From contig NC_133648.1 of assembly GCF_009905375.1 (NCBI RefSeq), positions 305,490,565-305,554,564 on the forward strand: 64,000 bases of DNA. Reading direction: 5' to 3'. This stretch comes from Apium graveolens (lineage: Eukaryota; Streptophyta; Magnoliopsida; Apiales; Apiaceae). Positions 46,611 through 58,700 of this stretch are shown here, piece by piece (positions within the stretch are counted from its first letter, which is position 1; each line of letters starts with the position of its first letter). The notes below the pieces were generated by a model, which was not told the origin of the DNA, did not search any database, and saw only the letters and a list, made by a program, of their open reading frames with translations. The position numbers were made by a program, and so were the translations under genes.

Positions 46611-48136
46611 TGTAATAACCCCAATTTTTGGTACTATTCAAAACTCTGATGAATAGTAACTTTTGCCGACTATGCTGAATAAGGAAAATTATCAGACCAC
46701 GCTATATAGGAGTACTGTTATGGAAATTCTAAGATCGTATTAGTATTCCATAAAGTAAAGAAGTGTATGTAAGATCATCAGAATCCAAATTCGAACACTT
46801 TGATTTTTCCCGAAAATCCACCAGATACCGAAAGAATTGAGTATAAATTAACATGATTAAAAGGATTTAAATTCAAGGATTATAAGAGATGATCATAAAA
46901 GGAATATAAAATATTGATAAAGGTTCAGGGAAGCCCAAGTAATAAGATCCCGGATATGATCCCTCAAACTATTAACGAGAACGAGAGTTAAGCGAACCGT
47001 AAAACAAATAAATGACCAAGGGACAAGCTCATGCAAGTAGGATGAGAAAAAATCTTCTAAGAGAAGCTAAAATATGTGGTTAAAGGTTAAGACACCCTTA
47101 CACCACAAGAAGTGGACATGTGGCATATTGATGATGCAAGCAATAATGTAATCAAAAAGCAAAAACAAGACATTTTGCAAGGTTGATTTGCAACCGTAAA
47201 TTCATTTCATTTTCCAAAAAAATCAACCAAGCACCATTCATCTTCTCTCCCCCATTCCAAGCTTCAAAGCTCTCGGCCAAAACAAACCCAGCAACTTCAA
47301 ACTGCCATATCTCCTTCAATACTCACTCAAATGTTGTGTTCTATAGCTCGTTGGAAAGGTATTGAGATGGCCTACAACTCTTGTTCACAAGTCTCATCCA
47401 CATAAACATGGTAAGACCTTCATTTATACATTTCTTTCAATCGGACTTTTAGAAACTTCAAAGCCTAACTTTGTGTTCTTGATTTCTTTGGAAAGATCAA
47501 GCTTGTAGGAGGCTCCCTAAGGCTTCTTAGCAACTTAACACCTCCCAAGGAAGGTATAAAATTGAAACCATAGACTTTACTTTGATTATTAGTGAGTTTG
47601 ATAGTTGGTTTTCTAAATGAGAAGCGTGATCTTTGATTATTAGTAGTTTGATTTCAATTTGGAGCGATTTGGTGAAGAATCTATAGAACTTGATTGTGGT
47701 TGGTTGAGATGAAGAATCTGAAGAATAAGGACTGGTATAGTATTATTTAGTCGAGATTTTGATGTGTTAATAATTGTGGGTTGTTTGGTGAGGTTTTGGT
47801 ATAGTGAGAAACTTGGAAAACTCGTAAACATAGCCGTCGTAATGCCCATTTTCCTTAGACTGTTGTACATGAATCTCGGACCAGATAACTCACTGACCAA
47901 TATGTAAATTTGTCATGTTTAGCTGTATCATGTTGTAAGCTTCGTTTTGGTATGTGGTTCGCTTAGATCCGATTTACGGTTTATAAGAAACGACAGTTTT
48001 AAGTTACGATGTTTCGCGAAGTAATCTTTACCCCTCGCTTTACTTTGAGACCTTGTTTAATGCCCTTAAAAGCCTAATTGGATTACGAAACAATTATGTA
48101 AGGTGGGTTAGGCAGTTGGTAGAGTATTCGCGAAAG
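46611..48136 (+). repeat. E3 3' LTR, truncated (1526 of about 4000 bp)
   Basis: Starts TGTAATAACCCC and follows 28176 onward with scattered changes until CGCGAAAG at 48136, where E6 sequence takes over. Confidence 0.88.
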
Positions 48137-49801
48137 GAATAACTTTTATGTAATCTAATTTGATTTCATTGATATTAATAAAAGACTTGTTTTATTTTTA
48201 TTGCGGGCTTTATCTATTTAAATGTTTAAATAAGATATACCACAGTTTAGAGTAAAGCTTTTTATGGATTGTGATGAGATCATAATAATGAGACCTAAAA
48301 GATGATAACTCTAAACTTAAATAGTTCCTGGTCATAGGATTACTAACTGATAATTAATAATCCGCAAAGATCGGTACATACTATGCTTGCTTCAGTATGA
48401 AGGATGTCTGTTCTGATAGACATTTGTGTGGTGACACTATAGCTAGTATGTAGGTACTTATTATAGAATAAGTTCACTGAACATGACTCACACAGCTGAA
48501 CAACTGATGGAGTTCACTCACGTGTCAGCAGTTGTTCACATAGTGATAGTTGTACAAGTATCCTTAGACTTGAGGTCATCATAGTCATCTTGTGTACACT
48601 GAACTATGCTTTGGTTTAGTTCTTAGTCTCAAGGGACAATTATTAAGGCTCTAATGGGTATAGGAATTTGTACACGAAGATAGTGTATGATCAATAAAGG
48701 ATCTACCCCTTCCAGTGAAGGAAGAGAATGTTCAATGCTGATCCACTTATGCTAGTTCAGGAATCTCTGGCCAGAGTGAATGAAATTAGAAAGGAGTTTC
48801 TAATTTACATTAAATAGAACTAAACATAGTGAATGAGAAAGCAAGTGATTAAATAAGATAGGCTTGACACAAGTTCCATGCCTTGTATTTAATCGTGACA
48901 TTGCATAGTAGAAGGAATTGATTGTACGGTAACTACTCACTGAATAGGTTCTTGGTATTCTAAGCAGTGAATTCGTATTATCCGGATAGTCGCGATATGC
49001 TGAGAAGTATCCATCACGATGTAGAATAAATATAATTAATTAATTAATCATATTTAATGAATTAGAGAATTTATATAAATAATGATAAAATAGTTTTATT
49101 ATTATTTATTTCTACTACCGGCTTAATATTGAACCTACAGGGTCACACCATAAAAGGGAATGATTTAATGCTGGATGAATTAATTAATAATGGCTGATAA
49201 TTATTTATTTATGAAATAAATAATTATTTGGAAAATTTAATAATTGATTAAATGAGATTTAATTGATTATAAATTAATTAAGAAAAGGTTCTTAATATTA
49301 TTAATTAAGAATTTAATTTTTGGAAATTAAATCAAGTGAGAGAATTATTTCTAAAGAGTTTAGAAAAAGGATTAATAATTAAAAGGTGTTTTAATTATTA
49401 GTGAGAATAATAAAGGGTTAATAATAATAATATTTTATGGGAAAATTTTCAGCTGAAAATTTTGCCTATAAATATACTATTATAGACCATATTTTTGCCT
49501 CAACCAAAAAGATTTACAAAACCCTAATTCTCTCCATCTCCTCCTCCTTCATTACATCGTTTTCTTGGTGGATACCGGTGGAGTGCTTCACACTTGAGGA
49601 GCAGCTGCTAAGGATCTCCGTTCATCATTTTTGGACCGCCATTAAAGACCTCCAACTTTCCATTAACGTAAATCTTCTTAAGGTAAACATACTGAACTAC
49701 GAATTAAATATTATTTTTCGCATGGATCCTGCGGAGGGTTTCGATTTTTTTTAAGATTTAAATTTACGTTTTCGCTGCGTTAATGTGCTAAAAACCCTTC
49801 A
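48137..49801 (+). repeat. E6 5' LTR, about 1.66 kb
   Basis: Ends ..AAAACCCTTCA just before the primer site. TATA box CTATAAATA at 49466-49474, followed by the ACAAAACCCTAATTCTCTCC leader-type start. Confidence 0.75.
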
Positions 49802-49802
49802 A

Positions 49803-49816
49803 TGGCATCAGAGCTA
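49803..49816 (+). other. E6 primer binding site, tRNA-iMet type
   Basis: TGGCATCAGAGCTA, the same one-base variant as in E5. Confidence 0.85.
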
Positions 49817-50627
49817 CTTGCAAAAAGTTTTTAATTCGTTTATGTATTTAACTGTTTTCGATATATGAGCATGTACGTGATTCGCCATGATTTGATGTTG
49901 ATATAATATGCTTATATATGTTTGGTTTTGAATATATGATATTCATGTGAGTTGTATAATCATAAGATGATTATGTAATCTGTATATATACTGATATATA
50001 CACGATTTATGTTTGTTCTAATTATGAGAATCATATTAGATACGGATTCTGAATTGGCTGCTGCAGATTTGCTGAAATCTGGGTCTTGTGTCCGATTTAC
50101 GCAAACGGATACCATATTCCATAGGTAAACGAGCGTTTGAACAAAACTGATAGCCAAAGCTATTAATGACTCGTCTGTAAGGCGTTTGACGTCGTTTACT
50201 GCCCGTAAACAGTGATTCTTATTTTTCTGATTTGATTCTGATTTTTCTAATTTTTGTCATATTTTCTTTTTATGATTATATCATGGATAATATGATATGT
50301 TAAGATCAGATTATGTGTTTTAACATGCTTTTATGTGTTGTATGAGCATGGTGGATGGTTATGGCCTTTCGACCTTAGTGTAATGGTTTTGGTTTTGGTT
50401 TTAAAAACGACTTGCACGTCGTCAATCTTTGTAATCATAAATCTCGAATGTAACTCGAGTTATTCTTGTAAGTTCATTAGATTAGTTTTAATTTCAATCA
50501 TGTAATGTAATTAAAGACTCAAGAAGGCTATCCAATGGAGGTGATACAAAGAAGAAGACGAGGCATACAAGAAGACTTATGTAATAAGTAGTTGTATTTA
50601 TTTTCATCACCATATTAGATTGACCTT

Positions 50628-50655
50628 GATCTTTATCATGAGCTTGATAAAGATC
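50628..50655 (+). other. E6 leader hairpin (counterpart of 34053-34078)
   Basis: GATCTTTATCA, loop TGAGCT, TGATAAAGATC: a perfect 11-bp stem. Confidence 0.75.
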
Positions 50656-51184
50656 ACATAGGATGGGGCCATAACCAAACACATTTACTTTATTGCACTT
50701 TACATTTACTTGTTTATTTAATTTTATATATGAGATATATGCCTATGTTTACCATGCGATGATAGATTTAGGTGAACTTAAATCAATATAAGGCGTGCTC
50801 TAGAAAATCTAGAATATGAATCGTTTCTTGCCTTAACAATAAATATTATGAATACGATCATGAGATTCTTGTGTTTATGAAACATGTAATTGAATATGAA
50901 TTTTCAATATTGAGAGAAAGGATGATTCTGTCAACAACAGATCTCTATCTGTAAGAAAGGGTTATTAAGTGACGCCTCTTGACAATGCTCCACCCGATCT
51001 GGGAATCATCTGATTATCGATTATTGATTTGAAATATTTAATTTAAAAGGAAGAATCTCTTTATAATATGATTATGATTGTAACGTAATATAATCCCTAT
51101 AAAATTAAATAATATCAAGTAGTAATTGGCCAATGACACAACGGGTTTGTGTCGGTCATAGCCTTCCAACATGGTAGAAAGTGG

Positions 51185-51518
51185 TTCTTATTTTTAAATC
51201 ATTGTCGTTTCATGCTACAGCCGAGGGCTTTGATTTCGAAATAAGAAATACTTGTCTATTACATAGAGATGTGTACATTGAATTAGAATCTAAAGGTCAG
51301 TACGTGCTACAGCCGTGGGCCGTTGGAGACTGATTCAATTGTACGAAATATTGGGTTACACTTGACTTAGAATGTTGAGTTTGTTGTGCCACAGCCGTGA
51401 CTCAATTATTCAAGACGCTAAACTTATATTAGGGAATAACATAAGATGTAATTGACAAGAGTTGTCTGCCTATTGAACATCACATAACGTTTCGTGCCAC
51501 AGCCGAGGTTGTGTGATG
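51185..51518 (+). other. Four tandem stem-loops with loop motif TGCYACAGCCGWG
   Basis: Motif at 51213, 51305, 51387 and 51495. Stems: (a) TTCTTATTT/AAATAAGAA plus AAATCA/TGATTT (51185-51247); (b) ATTGAATTAG/CTGATTCAAT (51277-51339, one G-T pair); (c) TTGAGT/ACTCAA (51375-51405); (d) CATCACATAAC/GTTGTGTGATG (51478-51518, one G-T pair). The stems share no sequence; the loops do. Confidence 0.8.
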
Positions 51519-51707
51519 AAATGTAGGATCCCTATTCCCACTAGCATTATGAATGCTTAATTTTCACTTAAGGGATTGAAAAAATTATATAAAATAGTGG
51601 GAGACACTTATGAATAAAGACCCGATTCATATAGTGTTTTGAAATGAAATTGAATATTTGCTAAGTGTTGTTATGTGTTTATCATTTACAGATTTACTAT
51701 ATTCGTC

Positions 51708-52338
51708 ATGTCTTCTGCACTATCACTCCGGAGCATACTAGATGCTCACAAGTTGACTAGTCCTAATTTAGCTGTTTGTTTTCACCGTAACAAGTTGGGG
51801 CACTGGAAGAGGAACTGCAAGGTTTACCTTGCATAATTGAAGAAGAAGGGTAGTGAGACTACCGCTTCTGATTCAGGCATATTCATGATCGAAGTTAATA
51901 TGTCACTAGGTCAAATTTCTACTTGGGTATTATATACCGCCTGTGGTTCTCATATTTGCAATTCGTTGCAAGGACTAAAGGGAAGTTGGACTCTTGAAAA
52001 AGATGAGGTGATTCTACATATGGGCAATGGACCAAGGGTTGCGACCATATTTGTAGGATCATTTAGGTTACATATGCCTACAGGCAAGACTATTATTTTG
52101 AATAAATGTTATTACGTTCCCTCTATTGTGAGGAATGTTGTTTCTATTCCTATGTTGGATGTGGATGATTTTTCATTTATTATTAAGAATAATGAATGTT
52201 CTATCCTTAGAGATAATGTTCTTTTTGGACGTGGCATTTTAAATAATGGTCTGTATGTATGTGACGTAGAGCATGATTTACTTCAGATTGAACAAACTAA
52301 TAAAAGAAAACGAGATGATGAAAATCTGACCTATTTAT
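51708..52338 (+). pseudogene. E6 gag-protease remnant with internal gag deletion
   Basis: ATG at 51708 (MSSALSLRSILDAHKLTS) jumps after about 22 codons to the end of the zinc knuckle (HRNKLGHWKRNC), so some 230 codons of gag found in E5 are absent and the first knuckle Cys pair is lost. TAA at 51834. The frame then stays open with protease-region sequence (QISTWVLYTACGSHIC, where DTG is expected; CYYVPSIVRNVVSI). It ends at the break with E4. Confidence 0.8.
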
Positions 52339-53062
52339 CTTCATATTCTGCACTCCATTCAAACTTTTGATTCTTTCTGGTTAACTTGGTCAATGGCGTG
52401 GCGATCTTCGAGAAATCCTTGACGAATCTTCTATAGTATCCGGCCAATCCTAGAAAACTTCGTACTTCCGTAGGAGTCTTTGGCCTCTCCCAACTCATAA
52501 CTGCCTCAATCTTTGCCGGATCCACTTTAACTCCCTCATTTCCAATAACATGCCCCGAATATTGAACTTCCTTTAACCAAAACTCACATTTGGTAAACTT
52601 GGCGTACAACTTCTCTTGTCGGAGTATTTTCAATGCTATCCAGAGGTGCTGCTTATGTTCTTCTTCCGACTTAGAATAAATAAGGATGTCATCAATGAAT
52701 ACCACGACAAATTTGTCCAAATACTTCTTAAATACTCGATTCATCAGATCCATAAATGCGGCCGGAGCGTTGGTCAATCTAAACGGCATTACTAGGAATT
52801 CATAATGCCCATATCTGGTCCTGAATGCGGTCTTAGGAATATCTTCTTCTTTGATCTTTAATTGATAGTATCCCGATCTCAAATCAATCTTCGAAAAGCA
52901 TTTTGCTCCCTTCAACTGATCAAAAAGGTCATCTATCCTTGGTAGCGGGTAGCAGTTCTTGATCGTCACCTTATTCAACTCCCGGTAATCTATGCATAGA
53001 CGCATACTCCCATCTTTCTTCTTTACAAACAGAACAGGTGCTCCCCATGGCGACGTACTTGG
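52339..53062 (-). CDS. E4 reverse transcriptase, truncated at the RNase H start
   Basis: Same frame as the protease part, after TGA at 53063-53065 in a conserved Ile-Arg-Pro-Ser context (likely CGA to TGA). RT motifs: [57 protein letters not shown] and the catalytic [11 protein letters not shown]; then [14 protein letters not shown]. It ends [10 protein letters not shown], the first residues of RNase H, at the junction with E6. Confidence 0.9.
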
Positions 53063-54127
53063 TCATATCACTCCTTTATCCAATAATTCTTGTAGCTGGC
53101 TCGCCAACTCTTTCATTTCTGCTGGTGCCATCCTATACGGGGCCTTTGAAACTGGTTCCGTGCCTGGAGCAAGGTTGATCTCGAACTCAATTTGTCGATC
53201 TGGTGGTAAGCCTGGTAGTTCATCGGGAAACACATCGGGGAACTCGCTAACTACAGGAATATCTTCCATGCTGAGGTTGCCTCTCTCTGAATCCACTACA
53301 TATGCCAGGAACGACTCATAACCTTTTCTAAGTAACTTCTTAGCCTGAACAATTGTAAGAAATAGTTGTTCTTGCCTTTGCCCCTTAAATACTACCTTCT
53401 CTCCACTCTTCGTCTTTAAATACACTCTCTTGGTCTTACAATTTATCTGAGCGCTATTCTCTCCTAACCAATCCATTCCTAAAATTATATCAAACTCTCC
53501 TAACTTGAAGAGTATCAAGTCAGCTGAGTACTTATACCCCGAAATATCAATCTCACACTTTGGACAAAATTGATTCACAGGAATCTTCTCTTGGTTCGCA
53601 ATTACCATATTTACTACCTCACTCATAACCATTTTATCACATTGGAGCTTATCAACAAAAGATTCTGATATGAAAGATCTTGTTGCTCTCGAATCAATCA
53701 ATACTTTAGCTTTGACATTATTGAGTAAAAGTGTACCTGCTATCACCTCCGAATTCTGTACAGCATCCTTCATCTTCAAATCAAATGTCCTTGCTGTTGC
53801 TTGTGGGGTTGGTGTAGGTGGTGGAGGTAATGCCAATACCTCAGCTGGCACGCTTGCACTGGTACTTGCCACGTTCATCAGAGCTTTGACTGGTCCGGTT
53901 GCCTTACACTCCCTAGCCATGTGTCCAGTCTTCCCACACTTGTAGCACGTAACTCCTGGCTTCGGCATCTTGCACTCATTTGCCAAATGTCCCTTCTGAT
54001 TGCACCTATAACAGGTCATGCTCAGCTTATTGCATACTCCGGGGTGCCTTCTTCCACAGTGCTTGCATTCTGGTCTCTGGAACCTGTTTTCTCCAACTTG
54101 CCCTTGGCTTGCCTGGTTGTTTCCTTT
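53063..54127 (-). CDS. E4 gag zinc knuckles and protease
   Basis: After TAA at 54128-54130 the same frame continues. Zinc-binding series: CKHCGRRHPGVC, CYRCNQKGHLANEC, CYKCGKTGHMAREC. Protease follows, with VLIDSRATRSFIS, where D-S-G-A is expected but Gly is replaced by Arg, and the flap-side motif DIILGMDWLGENSA. It ends at TGA 53063. First in-frame Met is at 54019. Confidence 0.85.
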   Translation of the reverse strand, partial: KGNNQASQGQVGENRFQRPECKHCGRRHPGVCNKLSMTCYRCNQKGHLANECKMPKPGVTCYKCGKTGHMARECKATGPVKALMNVASTSASVPAEVLALPPPPTPTPQATARTFDLKMKDAVQNSEVIAGTLLLNNVKAKVLIDSRATRSFISESFVDKLQCDKMVMSEVVNMVIANQEKIPVNQFCPKCEIDISGYKYSADLILFKLGEFDIILGMDWLGENSAQINCKTKRVYLKTKSGEKVVFKGQRQEQLFLTIVQAKKLLRKGYESFLAYVVDSERGNLSMEDIPVVSEFPDVFPDELPGLPPDRQIEFEINLAPGTEPVSKAPYRMAPAEMKELASQLQELLDKGVI

Positions 54128-54996
54128 TTATTCTTGCCTTTTGCCCAAATTTCCCTTCTTTTGAAAATTTCCGCCCTTCTGGAAACCAATCCTCTTTATA
54201 TTCCGATCTTGCGAACTTCCGGCTTCAGACTTTTCTCCATAAAATGGAACCTTCCTCTTCTTGTTATCCCTCTCTTTCCTTGACTGCATCCCATTATTCT
54301 CAATCAGAGCAGCTTTCTGTACTACTCCCGCATAAGTTTCAAGCTCAAACATAGCCACCCTATCTCTGATCCAAGGCTCCAATCCTTGCTGAAATTTCTT
54401 TGCTTTTTCCTCCTCAGTGCTGGTATACTTTGTCACAAACCTTGACAACTCAGTGAACTTCTTCTCATACTCCAATACAGTCATGTTCCCTTGCTTCAAC
54501 TCAAGAAATTTTAGCTCCATCTGATTCTGCATGTACTTAGGGTAATACTTGTCCAGAAATAACTTCTTAAATCTCTCCCAAGAAATCTGCTGAGTGACTT
54601 CCATAGCCTTTACTGATTCCCACCAATAGATGACTTCTCCCTTCAAGAAGTAAGTAGCATACGACGTCTTCTGATCGTCTCCTAAATGTACCAACTCAAA
54701 ATCCCTTTCCATCTCCTTGATCCATGTGTTAGCTATCACTGGATCAGTGGTATCATGAAATACAGGTGGATTCACATTCTGAAAAGCCTTGAAAGTGACA
54801 ATTTGTCTAGGTGGTACTGGTGGTTCAGGTGGTTGGTGTGGCTCACGGTTATCTTGGTTTTCAATTCGTTGTTGAAGAGTTAGTTGTTGTTGAGCTATAG
54901 AATTGGTTTGCTGTTGCAAGGTTTCCAGTAGTTGAAGAATATTTGGTTCTGTGGTGGACGGTGGTGGTTGGGTTCTTCTTTTTGGGAGGCATGATC
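54128..54996 (-). CDS. E4 gag, frameshift near the start
   Basis: The open frame runs 54919-54128 with the Tekay gag core: DPVIANTWIKEMERDFELV, FLKGEVIYWWESVKAM, SWERFKKLFLDKYYPKYMQ. The likely start ATG is at 54996 (MPPKKK), but the frame from it does not match; one extra base in the A/G-rich stretch just after it explains the shift. Ends at TAA 54128 in a Gln/Glu-rich context. Confidence 0.82.
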
Positions 54997-55772
54997 CTGA
55001 AATAAGAGTTGTGTCAAAACAGATATGAATGATAAAATGATTCGAGGGTATCGCATGGCATTCTCATTTACATATGGGTTCAAGTTTCCAAATTAAGCAG
55101 ATATGATGATAAAAACATAAAATAACAGTTGAGAGCGAATGGAACAATAGCACATAATTATTGAAATTTTAAAGGTCACAATACATAGGATTGGGACAAA
55201 GTCTGATTCTAGGAATAACAGGCTTATTTAAAGGAAACAACGGAAACAACTGGGGATTCCATAGAGTTTGATAGTACAACAACATGAAAGGTAAATGGAA
55301 AGAACAAAGGTTCCACTCCATCTGAACGAGGCTTCGTAGTCTTTTCGTCTCGAAGCGTCTTCACAATGCTCTGGAGCTCATCCGCCACCATCTGAATGAC
55401 ATACTGGCTGGTACGGTCCCGGTGTGCTGGCATCTCCTCAAGCTTAGTGTTGACTAAACCAAGGTCTCAAGTCTCGCAGTCATCTGCTCCTTGGGCTTCC
55501 CTTCGTAGTTTCGGCTGTCCGGACACACGTTCTTCAATCGGTCTATCAGTCGGTCGTACTTGCCCTGAAGCATGTCGAACTCGCGCCTCAACTCAGCATA
55601 CACGGAGAAAGCAATAGTGTCGTCCGACCCAGAGGATGACGAGGAATGCGCCCTTTGCTGACAACCAATAAGAGGAGTATTAATAATAATTTACTTAACC
55701 TACTCTCTCGCATAATATCTATAACCTACACACAAATCCTATAACCTATTTGGGCTGTCCAGGTACTCTAAA
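54997..55772 (-). other. E4 leader with a coding-like stretch upstream of gag
   Basis: From about 55665 down to 55310 the minus strand reads a plausible protein in two frames: SVYAELRREFDMLQGKYDRL, then after a shift DRTSQYVIQMVADELQSIV, helix-rich and charged. The usual leader of such elements is non-coding, so this is either an extra ORF or the decayed start of a longer gag. Confidence 0.5.
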
Positions 55773-55790
55773 CCGTAGCTCTGATACCAA
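55773..55790 (-). other. E4 primer binding site, tRNA-iMet
   Basis: Element strand TTGGTATCAGAGCTACGG, four bases inside the LTR. Confidence 0.88.
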
Positions 55791-55794
55791 AACC

Positions 55795-58700
55795 TGTCAC
55801 ACCCCCAACTTAAAGAGCAAAATAAATATAGCTATTACATCATTTTAATGAAGAATACACAACCAAATCCAAGATCTTACAGTTTAGGGTTTGGAACAAC
55901 CCAACACTACCAACTATTACATCTGATTACAAATACCGAGTCCTCACACAACTATTATTACTTATTCTACCCGAGCTCGAACATAAGCATCAGCATCACA
56001 GGTCTTACGGGCAGTCTGCTTGAATCTAACCATAACTGCTAGCTGTAATATCAGGGTAAAGCAAGGAGTGAGCCAAATGCTCAACAAGTGCTAACAATAC
56101 GATACAAAACATAAATTGAGATATACTTTTAAGAATGACAATGGAAAGACATAACTAATGATAACGAGAGATAAAACTATGTGAGATGGCATCATTTTGC
56201 TTGCATCAAAACAATTTTAAAATCATGTCTTAATCAAAATCATTTTATCACGCTACGGATTACAGCCGGTGATCAGCCGCGAAGTAATCCCGAACCTCGC
56301 TGGGTTCTAAAACATTAACGGGAATCCCTAGGCAACTTTTAAGCCTAATATAAGTGTGGAAATGACTCGCGTCTCAGTACAGATCCACTATTCAATAAAA
56401 CATTTATCCCCCTTTGGGACTGAAAACCCACATTTTATTTATTTTAAAAGCTGATGCCGAATTGTAACAAAATCTCTTTTAACAGTAAATATTTTTATTA
56501 AGGGATTATAGATCAACTCGAAACATGGGAAATATGGTACTAAATCTCAGGGCCATGATTCACAAAACTTTACTCTATTGGGGTAACCAAAAGGGTTTTC
56601 ATATGTCAGAATTTGGACAGGAAAATATGGTGAGACTAATGGATAATATGAAGGGGTAATGCCAAACTGGGCTCAAAACAATGGTTTCTCGTCAAGGTAC
56701 AGGTGTTGGATCATTAAGAAGATAAGCTTCACGAATACTGTGGGTGTTAAGGTAATGATCTCTAGCTCAGGATGTATATATATATCAGAATTGTCAAACT
56801 TTAGGATATAAAAGAGGGTATCAATCAATGAGGAATCATGTTGGTAAGTTTCTGACTATCAGAGTTCAAGGTAAGGTTCTATATGGGTTCAAGTATCAGG
56901 ATGAGATATCAATACTTATGAATCATCAGCATGTTAATCAAGAGGATCGATCAAGTAATATAACAACTCTTTATTTTATCATGGCATTTAACTATCATGA
57001 AAAGACTTTTGAACTACTTGCAATACATACTCGAGGGTTCATGGCATTTCTATATAATTCAAAGATAAGCGAGAGATACGCTTGATTTAAACATATCAAA
57101 ATGACTCAGGATGATTGCATCGATATATATGAACTGTTTATAGGAAATATGAAGGTCAAGTTGAATCACTTGCCTTGAGATAGGCTGGTCTGGTCTGACT
57201 GGTAGGAGCAACTGGAGCTTCACTCGACTTTTATGGCAAGTTTTCTCTCGTCTCGAGATCCTACATAAATAATAATATTTCTCATTATAATATATTCTTA
57301 CCATCTTAACCTATTTACAACCTGAAATTAAATATGGATGACACTTAGGCCTATACGCACCTAATTTATATCCACCTTTATATTTCAAATGTACACACGT
57401 AGCCACATAATCACATATCGTATATTAATATCAAATAACACCATATATACCATAATGCAACACTAGGCTTGGATGATCTCGACTCACCACTTAAGTCACT
57501 TGGTCGCTAAACTAGACAAAGTCTTCAAATTTTGGCTCCCTAACTTGATGTGCCTTTCCTAAATTATCCAAAACCTATTGACCCTCACTTGTGCCTTTTG
57601 CTCTACTGACTTTATACTATCTTACAACTATGGTGGTCGACCTAATACTCACTTCTAAGTGTTCTAAAACTACGTGATAAGTGATAGTGCTCACTGGTGC
57701 AAATTTCAGAATGACAACTATAGTTTCTTGAATGCATTAGGCACTCTTAAACTACAAGTTTTCCTTCAAAACTTTTACACAAGACTCTCCTGACCTAAGG
57801 GCATCTCACAAGCTTGATGTGGCTCAAGGGCCTGGCTTGGGCCTTCTTGGGCCTAAGCTAAAAGTTCAAGGTTCCCCTGCTTTTCTGGGCAGAAAATGCC
57901 CTGGCTTGAATTAACTTGTGACACATGGTTCTAACTCATATCCTATGAACTATGGTTGGAAAAACTTCTCTGACACTCCCTCTAACTAAGGCCCAATTGG
58001 GCCTAATGAGGGCCTACCCATGACATGGTCAAATCTCCCTATTTCTAAATTGCAACAAAACTGTCCCCTGCTGGACAGATTTTGTTATTCTACTTGTGCA
58101 CCTAACCAAATGACTTGCAAACCTCCAACCAACTCCTAAAACCTTTTGTATACTCCCAATACTAACTTCTGGTGGCTTGGGCCTCAAAGTGCACATCAAT
58201 GACATGGTCAAAACTCACTCTAAACCTCAGGGTACTAAACTAATTTTCTGCAGAAACTATAACTCTCATTTTCCAAGGTTTTGACTTGACAAACTCAACT
58301 AACAACAACTCAATACTTAAACCAAGACTTATACATGATAATCTACTGAAATAACTCCCTTATTCTCAAAATAACCTTGGGTGAGATCATCCATGCCCAA
58401 AAACAATAACATGCAACTAAATATATAACATGCAACTCATGGAAAGCACATAACAAGATTTCGGCTAGACATAAAGTTTTAAATGCTTGCAAAATCGACT
58501 TGCACCTAATACTCATCCTTAATAATCATGAAATATAACTTCTTTTAAGTATTAATAAGAAATTTATCATGGAAACAATCTATTTTAAGCACACCTATTT
58601 CGTATTTATAGATTTTTAAACATAACAACATGATTTCGAAAAGAATAGCATGCAAAACATGGTTGATCATCATTTTAATGTCTTAAAACTAGCATGCATG

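Larger units (their letters stand above)
28176..48136 (+). mobile_element. E3: Tekay-like (chromovirus) gypsy element, degraded, with E5 nested in its 5' LTR
   Basis: 5' LTR is 28176-31767 plus 40602-41022 (about 4.0 kb when E5 and its duplicated target site are removed). A tRNA-iMet primer site is at 41028. Degraded internal DNA follows to the polypurine tract AAGGAGGGGAGAC before 46611, then the start of the 3' LTR (46611-48136). LTR ends are TGTAATAACCCC and ..GGGGGTGTTACA. The two LTR copies differ at several percent of bases, so this insertion is clearly older than E5. The rest of the 3' LTR (about 2.5 kb) is missing. Confidence 0.88.
49817..51707 (+). other. E6 long leader with tandem stem-loops
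   Basis: Non-coding. Carries the compensated hairpin (50628-50655), the CGAATGTAACTCGAGTT box, a GACACAA/TTGTGTC hairpin with loop CGGGT (51135-51153), four stem-loops with a shared loop motif (51185-51518) and a PPT-like ATAGTGGGAGA at about 51594. Confidence 0.75.
48137..52338 (+). mobile_element. E6: 5' half of a Copia element related to E5
   Basis: LTR (about 48137-49801), iMet primer site, 1.9-kb leader, gag and protease start, then a break at about 52338 into minus-strand E4. Pol beyond protease and the 3' LTR are missing. The leader shares several blocks with E5. The 5' end lacks a clear TGTT start (first TG at 48149), so the left boundary may be truncated. Confidence 0.85.

Noticed and set aside
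49437..49754. 105-codon open frame
   Set aside because: Covers the TATA box and transcribed part of the E6 LTR; no domain.
51213..51507. CRISPR-like array (repeated 13-bp motif)
   Set aside because: Plant retroelement leader; unequal spacing, no true spacers, and the motif sits in hairpin loops.
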